From the NCBI GenBank assembly GCA_964617625.1, contig CAZTZL010000003.1:1-64000 (forward strand): a stretch of 64,000 nt of DNA, given 5' to 3'. Positions 18,415-28,218 of the stretch are shown here, piece by piece. Both the position numbers and the translations under genes were made by a program. Each line of letters begins with the position of its first letter. Position 1 is the first letter of the stretch. The notes beneath the pieces are model-generated. The model was not told the DNA's origin. It saw only the letters and a list, made by a program, of their open reading frames with translations, and did not search any database. This DNA is from CAZTZL01 sp964617625 (GTDB taxonomy: Bacteria; Zhuqueibacterota; QNDG01; DSAB01).

Positions 18415-19593
18415 TTAGCCCTGGAATAGCAATTGAGCGAATTCATGCAGGCTGCGCCGCCAACTCTGCCACTCGTGAGCCGTGAGCGGAGAGATATAGA
18501 AATGGGTATTCATGCCTGCCTCTTTGAGTGCATCAGTATTTGCCTTTGGATCGCCACCGAATCGGGTTCTGCCGTTTTCGAGTTCCCGGCTGCCATAACT
18601 AATAAACAGAAGTTTGACTTTCTCCTTGAATCCGGGTGCATTGTTGACATCATCTATATTGATGCTGCCGCCGCTGAACATGCCGACATGTGAGAACACA
18701 TCGGGATGGGCCAGAGTAATGATCCGGGTCTGCATGCCGCCCATGGACAGCCCAGCCATGGCACGGTGCTCCTGGTCGGCCAGTGTACGATAGCTGGCAT
18801 CGATCATGGGGATGATATCTTCCAGCAATGTTTTCGTGAAGCCGTCGGCCCAGCCTTTGGGGGGCCAGCCACCGGCAGGACGTTCGCCGCGCTTGGGCCT
18901 GGGCACATTTTCGGGCCAGCGCCAGGTGCCATTGTCCATCACAATGATAAAGGGCCTGGCTCTACCCTCAGCGATCAGGTTATCCATAATGAGATTGGTC
19001 CTGCCCTGATTGGGCCAGCCGGTCTCGTCTTCACCGCCGCCGTGCTGCAGGTACAGCACAGGGTAACGTTTCGTAATGTCCTTATCATATTCGGGTGGTG
19101 TGTATACGAAACAACGGCGCATGCTGTCGTTGTTTTTGGAAAAATAGAGATGCTCGCGTATCTGGCCGTGGGGAACGTTCTTCAGGGCATAGAAATCCTG
19201 ATCCTTGGCGGGGATATCAATACCGCTCCCCCAGCGGCTGGCGCCATAAAAGTACAGGCTGCCCGGATCGGGAACGGCGGCCCCGTCTATCCAAAGCTGG
19301 TAATAGTGAAATCCTTCATCTTGGGGATCCGAGTCACCGGTCCAGAGACCATTCTTATCTTTAGTCAAGTCATATTTTACCGCACTGATATCCAGCTGAA
19401 CTCTCTGCGCCCCGGGCGCCGAAATGCTGGCGCGGACCCGGTCCTCTGAATTGACCTGAGGATACTCCCTGCCCGGCTGATTGGTGGTAGCCGGCTTGAA
19501 GTCCTCCACAGCTGAAGTCTTTGCCGACTGTGCCAAGCAGATTCCGCTAACTGACATAACCATTACTAAAACAGATAATAGTGTCTGTCTCAT
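18415..19593 (-). CDS. CE1-type esterase with N-terminal CBM48-like domain
   Basis: A 392-residue exported esterase of the esterase-D/feruloyl esterase group. A signal peptide (about 1-22) and an Ig-like CBM48-type domain (about 40-130, HYQLWIDG) precede an alpha/beta-hydrolase domain. The nucleophile Ser is in GLSMGG (S283), the catalytic His in TAHEWQSW (H373), and the oxyanion motif is LYLQHGGGEDETGW. Relatives remove acetyl or feruloyl groups from xylan-type chains; which one is not determined. It lies between GH31 and GH51 with short spacing, consistent with co-transcription. The Shine-Dalgarno AAGGAG is clear. Confidence 0.85.
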   Translation of the reverse strand: MRQTLLSVLVMVMSVSGICLAQSAKTSAVEDFKPATTNQPGREYPQVNSEDRVRASISAPGAQRVQLDISAVKYDLTKDKNGLWTGDSDPQDEGFHYYQLWIDGAAVPDPGSLYFYGASRWGSGIDIPAKDQDFYALKNVPHGQIREHLYFSKNNDSMRRCFVYTPPEYDKDITKRYPVLYLQHGGGEDETGWPNQGRTNLIMDNLIAEGRARPFIIVMDNGTWRWPENVPRPKRGERPAGGWPPKGWADGFTKTLLEDIIPMIDASYRTLADQEHRAMAGLSMGGMQTRIITLAHPDVFSHVGMFSGGSINIDDVNNAPGFKEKVKLLFISYGSRELENGRTRFGGDPKANTDALKEAGMNTHFYISPLTAHEWQSWRRSLHEFAQLLFQG

Positions 19594-19664
19594 TTTAAAT
19601 TCTCCTTAAATTAATATTTGAAATTGAATTCCCTTCTCAGGTTTTTAATTGATGATTTTTGCTT

Positions 19665-22088
19665 TTATTGGAAAACGATCTTCTTTTCCGCGCCGTTGTA
19701 CTTTACAGCCTTTTCACCCTTCTCAGTCGTTTCAATGCCTGTTCCATGTTCTGGCGACACAATGACGACTCGAAATACTCTCTGATCCAGCATCCCGGGG
19801 AACGAACCTTCCCTATCGCCGATGGTTAAAGCTTTCTTTTCATCATCCCATCGAAAAGTGATCGTTGAATACGATCCTTTCTCGTAATTGTAATTGTCGT
19901 TTTCGTCCTCGTACAGCGTGAACTCACCGTCTGCACCGGGGTACACTCTTATTTCAAGGTTATTCCAATTTTTCTCTGTGGCATATTGCACTTCAGGACC
20001 GATTGGAAATATGGACCCTGCTTTCACATACAATGGAATGATGTCAATCGGAACTTCTTTTTTCAGCGTTTGTCCGCCATTATATCTTTCACTGGTCCAG
20101 AAATCGATCCAATCCGTTCCTTTGGGCAGATAAACATCTGTATCTTTTATCGTGCTAAAATCTTCAACATTGGTCGTGTCGGCATTATCTACACTGATTT
20201 TTGAATACATAGGTTTTGTGACAGGGCAGACCATTAGCGACTTGCCGAACATATACTGGTTATTGATATCCAAAGCCTGTACATCCCCGGCAAAATCCAT
20301 CACCAGAGCGCGCGTCATGGTCGACTGATTGGACGTTACATCCCAGGAAGTAGCATAGATATAGGGCAGCAGACGGTAACGCAGGCGGATTGCCTTTTCT
20401 ATGGCATCATAAATCCGGTCCCCTTTTTGGCCGAACTGATAAATCTCACGCGGGGCATCGGTTCCGTGCGAGCGCATCATGGGACAGAAGGCACCGAACT
20501 GCATCCATCTGGCATAGAGTTCCCTATAATTTGCATCGTCGAGCTTTTTGGGGAAATTCCAGAGGAAGAATCCGCCGATATCACTGTTCCAGTAGGGAAT
20601 ACCGCAGAGTGAAAAGTTTAATCCCGCCGAAATTTGATTTTTCAGTGCATCCCATGACGCCACCACGTCCCCCGACCAGGTATTGGCGCCGCAGCGCTGT
20701 TGGCCTGCGAATGCCGAACGCGTGAGTATGAACACACGTTTGTCGGATGTGACCGAACGCTGATGATCATACAAACCGCCCACGGTCATTAAGGGAAAAG
20801 CATTGCGTACTTTACGGAACGATCCCAGCCAGGTTTGGTTGTCAAAATCGGAAGGCTTGAAATACATGTGATCCGGTTCCGATGAATCCATCCACCAGCC
20901 GTCCATGCCAAGCGAGAAGATGCCCTTATTCAGATACTTCCAGTAGATATCCCGTGCCTGAGGATTGTAAGGATCGTAAACCTTTACACCGGAAGGATAA
21001 TCCAGTCTGGGCGGCCATTTTTCAGAACCGGATGCCGGCCAGGTAATAAAGTCCATAAGCGCGCCAATCTGATCCAATTCTTTATATTGTTTTGTGTGAG
21101 GACCGAACGAATTCCATATTGAGATAATCATATGCGCATTTAAGTTGTGTACATCATCAACCATTTGTTGTGGATCATAAAATTCTGGGTTAAGGAATTC
21201 CATGGCGTTCCAAAGGTAATTGTTGCCCCAGTACTGCCAGTCCTGAATGATGCCGTCGAGTGGAACGTCCAGTTCGCGGTATTTTTTGACCACACCAACT
21301 GTTTCGTCCTGACTTTTATAACGCTCTTTGCTTTGAAAATAACCAAAAGTCCACAACGGGAACATCGGCACCTGGCCCGTGAGATCGCGCATACAGGCGA
21401 TCACGCCATCGGCATCGTTGCCGACCATAAAATAATAATCGATACAATCGCCCACATCTGATTTGAAGAACGTGTTTTCCGGACTGTCTTTAAAAACGGT
21501 TGGCGAATAATTATCCCAAAACATCCCGTAACCTTTTGCGGACACAAAAAATGGAATGTAATCATCCGTGTTTCCCTGAATCATTCTTAATTTCAGGTTG
21601 CGCTGCACCATTTTACCTTGCTGCTGCATGCCCAATCCATAAATGGCTTCGTCTTTATCCAATACAAAGGATTGAGAGACGCTGTAGGTTTTCACACCCG
21701 CATCATTGAAATCTGTAAACGCAGCACCACCTTCTTCTTCGGCTAACAACAACTCGCCCGCGGAAGTTTTAAAAGACAGTCTGCCGTTTATAAGGTTCAG
21801 GATCACCTGAATATTCCTGTTTTGCAGTGAAAGTTCATCACCTATCTGTTTAATATCAAAATCAGTTTTTTGCGGCGTCGCGATAACCGAAAGGCTTTTT
21901 TTATCATAAGTACTACACTCAGGTGATTTCAAAATCCTGATTGTCGATGGATTATAGAACTGGATTTCAACATCAACAGCATTGATCATGGATTTGGCAC
22001 CCAAATCTGTTTTCTGATAGACCTGCGCTCCGGCGCTGTTTATCAAAAAGAATACAGATAATAGATCTATTAAAAACTTTCGAGTCAT
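19665..22088 (-). CDS. GH31 alpha-xylosidase/alpha-glucosidase
   Basis: An 807-residue exported GH31 enzyme. A signal peptide (about 1-21) is followed by the N-terminal galactose-mutarotase-like beta domain (to about 250), the TIM barrel with nucleophile Asp in WWMDSSEPD (D401), and C-terminal beta domains. The motif FPLWTFGYFQSKERY and the SEPDH version of the catalytic loop resemble alpha-xylosidases that act on xyloglucan oligosaccharides, which would fit the GH5, GH3, galactosidase and fucosidase neighbours. GH31 also contains alpha-glucosidases, so the substrate is an inference. AAGGAG is present upstream. Confidence 0.87.
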   Translation of the reverse strand: MTRKFLIDLLSVFFLINSAGAQVYQKTDLGAKSMINAVDVEIQFYNPSTIRILKSPECSTYDKKSLSVIATPQKTDFDIKQIGDELSLQNRNIQVILNLINGRLSFKTSAGELLLAEEEGGAAFTDFNDAGVKTYSVSQSFVLDKDEAIYGLGMQQQGKMVQRNLKLRMIQGNTDDYIPFFVSAKGYGMFWDNYSPTVFKDSPENTFFKSDVGDCIDYYFMVGNDADGVIACMRDLTGQVPMFPLWTFGYFQSKERYKSQDETVGVVKKYRELDVPLDGIIQDWQYWGNNYLWNAMEFLNPEFYDPQQMVDDVHNLNAHMIISIWNSFGPHTKQYKELDQIGALMDFITWPASGSEKWPPRLDYPSGVKVYDPYNPQARDIYWKYLNKGIFSLGMDGWWMDSSEPDHMYFKPSDFDNQTWLGSFRKVRNAFPLMTVGGLYDHQRSVTSDKRVFILTRSAFAGQQRCGANTWSGDVVASWDALKNQISAGLNFSLCGIPYWNSDIGGFFLWNFPKKLDDANYRELYARWMQFGAFCPMMRSHGTDAPREIYQFGQKGDRIYDAIEKAIRLRYRLLPYIYATSWDVTSNQSTMTRALVMDFAGDVQALDINNQYMFGKSLMVCPVTKPMYSKISVDNADTTNVEDFSTIKDTDVYLPKGTDWIDFWTSERYNGGQTLKKEVPIDIIPLYVKAGSIFPIGPEVQYATEKNWNNLEIRVYPGADGEFTLYEDENDNYNYEKGSYSTITFRWDDEKKALTIGDREGSFPGMLDQRVFRVVIVSPEHGTGIETTEKGEKAVKYNGAEKKIVFQ

Positions 22089-22114
22089 ACTATCATTCTC
22101 CTTTTTTATCTGGC

Positions 22115-24100
22115 TTACTTGGTTTCAACACATCCGATCCGAACATCATCAAATTTAGAAAGATTCAGCAAATGGCTGCTATGAGAAGTTACTTCGAGAC
22201 CGATCAAATATTTTTCATTAAAAGATTGAGCCAATGTCACATCACTTAACAAATCCCATTGTTTCCCGTCGGTTGACTGGTAGGCCGCAAATGTTGATCC
22301 GTTTTTGGAAAGCTTGAAATAGACCGGCAAACCAGCTGCCTTAAAATCTTTTTTCTGGCAGGCGCTCCCGGTGTTTTTCCGCCACTGCAATGAAATTCCA
22401 TTGCCGGGAGTCATGCATAGCATGACAAATTTGCTACTGGGATCAAGACTTTCTCTGAACATCAAGCCTGTTTTGGCCCAGGGATCTGGATCGGTTTGGG
22501 AAAGAATCCGCGCCGAAATAGCATGGTCTCCAGCAGTTTCTCTGTTCAGAAAAGCAAACTGATCGCTTGCACTCCAGATGTCCGATCCTCCGGCTTCAAT
22601 TGTGAAAACACCGGCTTGATAATCCACGGAGGCCTTATCATCTTTTATTTCATCAAATTTCCAGGGAGCCGGGACACTGGATGGGAGAATGTTCACCTGG
22701 CACGATGCATTGAATGCACCGTTTTCAGTGGTTGCCAGGATGGTACAGCGGCCTTCTTTATTCGCCGACAACCTATAGGCATGCACGCCGGCCATCGACA
22801 CAGAGGCCACATCATCATCGGATGAGAAGACCGAAACCGGTGTATTGGAAGGAATGACGGAAAGTTTCAGCAGTTTATGGTTACCTTTGTTGATTTCAAT
22901 CGAGGATGGATCGAATTTCAAATCGGAGACAAGCGCTTTTTCACCTTTGATTTTAACCACGATCACCCCATGCGGTTCGACTTCGGCTGTAAATGTATCG
23001 TTAACCGCATCGAGATTTTTCCGTTTCCATAAATCGCGAACGGAACTCGAAACACCTTTTTTAAACCCGATTTCTTCGAGCATCACAGACATGGGAACGG
23101 AAGTGTCGGTCAGGTTCAGCAAAGCCACAGCAATCGAACCATCCTGAAGAGGTTTTTGCCAAACTTGCAGCCCGGCATCGTTCCTTAACCGCGTTCCCTG
23201 AATACCAAGAGGATCCTGATCGATGGCAATAATCTCGGGAGCGGTGAGAATATCCCTGATGGTGTCATTCATGGTGCTGATGTTATTTCCGGCAATGAGG
23301 GGAGCCGCTAACATACACCACATGGCAAAATGTGACCGGCATTCGACCGGTGTCAGGGCCTGATTCCCCACTTCAAGCATATCAGGATCGTTCCAGTGGC
23401 CGGGGCCGGCGAACAAGGCCAGATTGACATTCCTTTCAAGAAGCGGAACCCAGCCTGCACCGCCCCAGTTTCTGACACAATCGTAACAATCCTGAATATC
23501 GCTGGTGGTACGCCACATGGAACCAATCCCTTCCGCCCATTCCCAGGGGCTTGAAACGCCCCATTCGCAAAGGCTCAGCAGCATGGGCCGGCCCGTCTCT
23601 TTGATGGCATCGCTCATGATCTGGTATTGAGTCCGGGTTTCGAGACCATCCGTATAACACCAGTCTTCTTTGATAAAATCCACACCCCATTCCGCATATG
23701 TTTTTGCGTCGATCATTTCATACCCGAAACTACCGGGCCGTCCGCCGCATGTTTTTATCCCACAACAAGTGTAAATGCCAAATTTCAGGCCTTTCGAATG
23801 GACATAATCGGCTACATATTTTATTCCTTCCGGGAAACGGGTCGAGTCCGCTATAATTCTTCCGTTTTCATCCCGGTCAATCTGCCAACCGTCATCAATG
23901 ACGATATATTCATAGCCGGCATCCGCCATTCCCTTGGCCACCATCGAATCGGCCACAGCCATGACAATTGTTGAATTAATTTCCAGACCGAATGCATTCC
24001 AGGAATTCCAGCCCATCGGGGGCGTTTGGGCCAGCTCCGGGAATTGAGCGAAAACGGTTACATGAGATAAAAGTAAAAGAATCGGAAATATTTTCTTCAT
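22115..24100 (-). CDS. GH27 alpha-galactosidase with Ig-like and lectin-like C-terminal domains
   Basis: A 661-residue exported alpha-galactosidase (family relatives may also act on beta-L-arabinopyranosides). A signal peptide (about 1-18) and PPMGWNSWNAFG, the family hallmark, are followed by the nucleophile Asp in KEDWCY (D146) and acid/base Asp in WRTTSDIQD (D201). The catalytic part ends near residue 390. A bacterial Ig-like (Big2-type) domain (about 400-480) and a concanavalin-like DUF1349-type domain (about 485-661) follow, and may help binding. The Shine-Dalgarno is weak (AAGG, about 12 nt). It sits 27 bp upstream of the GH31 gene. Confidence 0.9.
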   Translation of the reverse strand: MKKIFPILLLLSHVTVFAQFPELAQTPPMGWNSWNAFGLEINSTIVMAVADSMVAKGMADAGYEYIVIDDGWQIDRDENGRIIADSTRFPEGIKYVADYVHSKGLKFGIYTCCGIKTCGGRPGSFGYEMIDAKTYAEWGVDFIKEDWCYTDGLETRTQYQIMSDAIKETGRPMLLSLCEWGVSSPWEWAEGIGSMWRTTSDIQDCYDCVRNWGGAGWVPLLERNVNLALFAGPGHWNDPDMLEVGNQALTPVECRSHFAMWCMLAAPLIAGNNISTMNDTIRDILTAPEIIAIDQDPLGIQGTRLRNDAGLQVWQKPLQDGSIAVALLNLTDTSVPMSVMLEEIGFKKGVSSSVRDLWKRKNLDAVNDTFTAEVEPHGVIVVKIKGEKALVSDLKFDPSSIEINKGNHKLLKLSVIPSNTPVSVFSSDDDVASVSMAGVHAYRLSANKEGRCTILATTENGAFNASCQVNILPSSVPAPWKFDEIKDDKASVDYQAGVFTIEAGGSDIWSASDQFAFLNRETAGDHAISARILSQTDPDPWAKTGLMFRESLDPSSKFVMLCMTPGNGISLQWRKNTGSACQKKDFKAAGLPVYFKLSKNGSTFAAYQSTDGKQWDLLSDVTLAQSFNEKYLIGLEVTSHSSHLLNLSKFDDVRIGCVETK

Positions 24101-24146
24101 AAGGATGCCGCCTTCAGTTTATAAGATGAATACTGGTCGCAATTTA

Positions 24147-25706
24147 TTATTTTGCCCATGCATCGCCCTCGGGTGACCGCCGCCAGGTGAAATAGCCATC
24201 CAGTATTTTAAGAGATTCTTTACTGGGCACAGGTCCGATATGCGGTGTTTGACAAAAGTACATTACAACAGGATTGACATCGCTGAAGGCCGGCCACTGA
24301 GGTACTCCTTCACTGTTGGGATCGCCATACTTGGCAAAATTGGTCCAATAAGTGGCCATTGCTTCCGAGATTGCTAGATCAAGCTCTGTTGTCTGTGGAT
24401 TGGATGTATCGAGAGTTTTGAATACATAGCCCACATCTTGTCCGTGCGGCGATCCGTAGCCGTAACGGGGTGAGTCTTCGGGATAATCCGGGTGTTGATC
24501 GAAATAGTAAAAGTAAGCTTTGGATTTTCCCATCTTTGTCTGCAGACGCGCCCAGCTCCAGGTATGCCAGCCGAATGCGGCATCCCGGGCCAGATCCCGC
24601 GCTGTTTTCGGAACTGAATTCTTGCCAACTGGATATGCCTTCAGCAGATCATTGGCAAACTTGCCGTAACGTGTTTTGACTCCTGCAATGTACTCTTTCG
24701 GGTCTTTGGTTCGTGTGAAGCTGGCGCCTTCGTCCGAGTTGTAACCCACGAGAATCGGCGTGTCATTAAATTTGCCCGCTTCGTAAAGCTTGTATTGATC
24801 GTCGGGAATCACCCTGCCATCGATGATCGGCCATGCCATGCCCTTTCCAAAACCGCTCATTGGCAGTTTATCGGCAGCAATTTCCCGTAACTCCGAAATG
24901 GACGAAACCCCGGCGCTGCTAACGTACGCTTGCCCGTCACGCTCTGCAACATCAAGACGTTTCATATTCTCGCCGGGATAAGTAGTGGGCCGCGGAGGTC
25001 CGAACGAGCCGCCGCTTTGTGAAATAGCGCCGTGAAATAGTCCTTTGGCCAACGGTGATGCGCACAACATGCTCACCGCGATTCCCCCGGCGGATTCGCC
25101 GAAAATCGTCACTTTATGGGGGTCGCCGCCAAACGCCGCAATATTCTTCTGCACCCATTGAAGCCCCGCAATCATATCCAACAAACCGTAATTGCCTGAA
25201 ATATAATTTGGGTTTTCCGCGCTCAATTCCGGATGAGCCAAAAATCCAAGATATCCGACACGGTAGGCGATGCTGACCAGGACAACACCCTTCTTGGCAA
25301 GATGTTCACCGTTGTAAAAGGAGGTTGCCCCACCATTAAACCCACCGCCATAAATCCAGACGAGAACGGGAATCTTGTCGTTTGTGTATTTTGCCGGAGT
25401 CCAGACGTTCAGATAGAGACAGTCTTCACTCTGTTTTGACCGATCTCCCCAATCCTGAATCGGATCGGGTCCAAATTGATCAGCCTGGAGGACGGTATCC
25501 CATTGGGCAACTGGTTGAGGCGCTTTCCAGCGCAGGTCGCCGACCGGCGGTGCGGCGAATGGAATGCCTTTAAAAACGGTTAATCCGTCTTCGGTCGTTC
25601 CCTGTACCAATCCACCATCCACTTTCACGAGTGAGGAAACCGGTTTGTTGCCGCATCCTGCAGCGAGCAGGACAGACATCGCGAATAAAATAATTATATT
25701 CTTCAT
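24147..25706 (-). CDS. Type-B carboxylesterase lipoprotein
   Basis: A carboxylesterase/lipase family protein (CE10-like alpha/beta hydrolase), about 519 residues. An open frame extends upstream to 25853, but ATG at 25706 is chosen because AAGGAA lies upstream and the protein then begins with a textbook lipoprotein signal, LLAAGC (Cys18). The nucleophile elbow is FGESAGG (S205), the oxyanion motif is WIYGGGF, an acidic residue is in SDEGASF and the catalytic His is probably in GSPHGQDV. Such enzymes in degradation loci are thought to remove acyl groups from glycans or phenolics. The substrate is unknown. Confidence 0.85.
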   Translation of the reverse strand: MKNIIILFAMSVLLAAGCGNKPVSSLVKVDGGLVQGTTEDGLTVFKGIPFAAPPVGDLRWKAPQPVAQWDTVLQADQFGPDPIQDWGDRSKQSEDCLYLNVWTPAKYTNDKIPVLVWIYGGGFNGGATSFYNGEHLAKKGVVLVSIAYRVGYLGFLAHPELSAENPNYISGNYGLLDMIAGLQWVQKNIAAFGGDPHKVTIFGESAGGIAVSMLCASPLAKGLFHGAISQSGGSFGPPRPTTYPGENMKRLDVAERDGQAYVSSAGVSSISELREIAADKLPMSGFGKGMAWPIIDGRVIPDDQYKLYEAGKFNDTPILVGYNSDEGASFTRTKDPKEYIAGVKTRYGKFANDLLKAYPVGKNSVPKTARDLARDAAFGWHTWSWARLQTKMGKSKAYFYYFDQHPDYPEDSPRYGYGSPHGQDVGYVFKTLDTSNPQTTELDLAISEAMATYWTNFAKYGDPNSEGVPQWPAFSDVNPVVMYFCQTPHIGPVPSKESLKILDGYFTWRRSPEGDAWAK

Positions 25707-25912
25707 GAAATTGGTTTCCTTATTTATTAAATACCATTTGCCCTTAAACACTGAACACCCCGGCGTATTGAATTTTCTATTCATTACAAAATGGGCGTTG
25801 ATTGTTGAATGAAAATCAACCTTATTACAATTAAAAAATAATGAGCGATACAATTCTATTCTCTTTTATTTTAAATGTTGGTTTAATCGACGATTATATT
25901 GAATTATTCTTG

Positions 25913-27364
25913 TCATTGTTCTATAAAGTTCCAACGCGAGTTGTCGCTGTTTGGATCGAACCTGGCAAGCGTAGGAGTTCTCGCGCCGACAGCGGTCAGT
26001 ACCAACGGCTCCCCTGAATTGGGGACAATCTTTGGCATGATGCGGTATGTACCATCGATCATCCGGTCAATACGCCATAGTTGTTCGGGTGCTTTGATAA
26101 AGGCTGGAACCGTCACGACTTCACAATCTGCTGTTGCCGCCAGAGCGCGATCTGTCCCGGCAATAGTGATCTTGAACCAGGGCGAGCCGGGATAGCCGCC
26201 AACACTGTCAACCGGGGTGATTGCCCATTTCTGATGTGGACGAACCATAAAATCGCCCATGCGAACTTCGATGTTGCCGGTCGGCCAATCACTTATCACG
26301 TCGGCGAGCACCTGCGGTGGAACCGGCTTAATTGGTTCATTATTTTCGCGTCGAAACCAGCGCCTGGTGTGAGGCATTCGCACAAAATTGACGACCAATT
26401 CCAGGGCATAGCCGCTTCGCTCGGACCGGATCTGATAAGTGCCTTCCTTAAAATTCTCCCCGCCAACAGGCCACCCATCTTTCCAAAGCAAAGGTTGAAT
26501 GCTCAGCACACTCCGGCCACTTCTACGCAGATCGGCTTCGTAATGGCAGGAGAATTTCTCAACGCCGTCACCGAGATCCAGCAGGCCGAAGTGTCCCGCC
26601 CCGATCAAGGGACCATTGGCGGCCGCTACGAGTTTGCCGCCGCCCCGGAGCATTGGGATATCCATGTTATCCAGGTACGGGCCGGTCACTTTCCGGGAAC
26701 GTCCCACACGGATATTGTAGGTCGAGTTGGGGCCGTCGCAACAGGTACCATGAGTTCCAAGCAGATAGTACCAGCCGTCGCGATACATCATTGCTGTCGC
26801 TTCGCAGTCAATAGCAATATTCACGGGTTCGTTACCCGGCATCCGTTTCCCTGTTTTAGGATCGAGTTCGATTAGTCGGATGAAACCGAAATAAGTACCA
26901 TAGGAGAGCCACAATCTACCGTCGGTGGGATCGAGCAGGAACGCCGAATCAATAGCATCACAGTCTTCTTCACCGTCAGACGTGGCGACGATTGTTTCAT
27001 CTTTAAATCCGAAATCGGGGGATTTGGGATCAAGTGTTTTCGTCCACATTACGTAGACATTACTGGCGTGCCCACCTCCCAGTCCCCCACCGCCTTTGGC
27101 ATACGTCATGTAGTAGCGGTCCCCGATGTGGATGACATCCGGAGCCACACCACCACCCGGACGCTCGGCGCCCCCGTGCCATATCCAGCCGTCTTCGGAA
27201 ATTAGGCCGCCTCCGCCGGTTCCGAAAGTATAATATTTGCCATCGCACAGCATGATGGTCGAGGGATCATGAATGTAAGGTTCGCCTTCCTGGGCGAATA
27301 TCAGACCGGATAACCGCAGAAAGAACAGGATGAAAACCGTTCCTTTCAGAAAATGGGATCTCAT
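25913..27364 (-). CDS. GH43 arabinanase/arabinofuranosidase-like enzyme with ricin-like C-terminus
   Basis: An exported five-bladed beta-propeller glycosidase. ATG at 27364 is chosen over an upstream in-frame start because AGGAGG lies 4 nt before it and a signal peptide follows (MRSHFLKGTVFILFF). The mature protein starts EPYIHDPSTIMLCDGKYY, with the GH43 general-base Asp in HDPS; DAIDSAFLLDP and the Glu-containing strands follow. From about residue 385 there is a ricin/beta-trefoil-like segment (QLWRIDRMIDGTYRI). The HDPS opening is typical of endo-arabinanase-like members. Exact linkage specificity is not readable. Confidence 0.83.
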   Translation of the reverse strand: MRSHFLKGTVFILFFLRLSGLIFAQEGEPYIHDPSTIMLCDGKYYTFGTGGGGLISEDGWIWHGGAERPGGGVAPDVIHIGDRYYMTYAKGGGGLGGGHASNVYVMWTKTLDPKSPDFGFKDETIVATSDGEEDCDAIDSAFLLDPTDGRLWLSYGTYFGFIRLIELDPKTGKRMPGNEPVNIAIDCEATAMMYRDGWYYLLGTHGTCCDGPNSTYNIRVGRSRKVTGPYLDNMDIPMLRGGGKLVAAANGPLIGAGHFGLLDLGDGVEKFSCHYEADLRRSGRSVLSIQPLLWKDGWPVGGENFKEGTYQIRSERSGYALELVVNFVRMPHTRRWFRRENNEPIKPVPPQVLADVISDWPTGNIEVRMGDFMVRPHQKWAITPVDSVGGYPGSPWFKITIAGTDRALAATADCEVVTVPAFIKAPEQLWRIDRMIDGTYRIMPKIVPNSGEPLVLTAVGARTPTLARFDPNSDNSRWNFIEQ

Positions 27365-27411
27365 AAATCCTCCTATTATAAAACGATTAAAGTCAACATA
27401 AGAACAATTCA

Positions 27412-28155
27412 TTAATTTCCGGTATTTTCAAAGCTTATTGTGAGATCCCTAACCGGGTCACCATTCTCGTCGATAAAACGAACACAGAAATCACTCATCC
27501 CGGGACCGTTAATGACAGCACCTCGAATGATGTTTTGTCCTTTTTTGAGCGTTATGCGTTTGGAAACGAAATCATCCATAACCATACGGCGATCTCCTGT
27601 GAGAAGCAGGGTTTCCCCGCCATTGAGCCACCACATGGACGCCGAATTGGAACCCACTGCCATGCGAACATTCTGCATCTCCCGCGGGCTGTCGACGATT
27701 GTAACGACCCAAAACAGGACACCGTACATCTGCTTATCTAGGTTGGAAGCGAAGCGAAAAAGTTTGACATTGAAACCAGTGGCATCCAGAGCGTGCCATT
27801 TGAGCTCCCGGTCTCCGACTGTTACCTTGTCGCCCTCATGCGGAACCACGGTGAATTGAGCGGGAAAGTATCCGGCATTGAAGGTTTCCCGAATATAACT
27901 GTCGGTAAATACTGTGTTGGTACGGTTCGGTTTATCGATCGGTTCGAGAAGTAACCAGCGTCGCAGGAAACCATCTTCATCCGGAGTCCTGGGTGATGAT
28001 GTCACTGGTGTAAAATATGGCATCTGACTGCCAATAGGATCACACAACTCTATGGTTTTTGCGACACCTTCAGATGTGGTGGAGCATCGTTGGAATGCTA
28101 ATATTAAAACCGAAAGGCTGAGTACCAGTATCATGATTTTTCTAGGTACATTCAT
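27412..28155 (-). CDS. Secreted beta-rich protein of unknown function
   Basis: A 247-residue protein I cannot place in a named family. An N-terminal hydrophobic segment with a Cys (AFQRCSTT) suggests export, but the lipobox is not canonical. The mature part contains FLRRWLLLEPIDKPNRT and KKGQNIIRGAVING, a pattern of alternating strands like the jelly-roll modules found N-terminally on some glycosidases and esterases. It sits between two GH43 genes on the same strand, 47 bp before the next start, with GGGAG 6 nt before its ATG. A carbohydrate-binding role is a guess from fold-like features and context. Confidence 0.6.
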   Translation of the reverse strand: MNVPRKIMILVLSLSVLILAFQRCSTTSEGVAKTIELCDPIGSQMPYFTPVTSSPRTPDEDGFLRRWLLLEPIDKPNRTNTVFTDSYIRETFNAGYFPAQFTVVPHEGDKVTVGDRELKWHALDATGFNVKLFRFASNLDKQMYGVLFWVVTIVDSPREMQNVRMAVGSNSASMWWLNGGETLLLTGDRRMVMDDFVSKRITLKKGQNIIRGAVINGPGMSDFCVRFIDENGDPVRDLTISFENTGN

Positions 28156-28218
28156 ATTGGTCTCCCTTATTGAAAAATATCTATTTTTAAAACCATTTTA
28201 GACTACGATGCAAATTTG

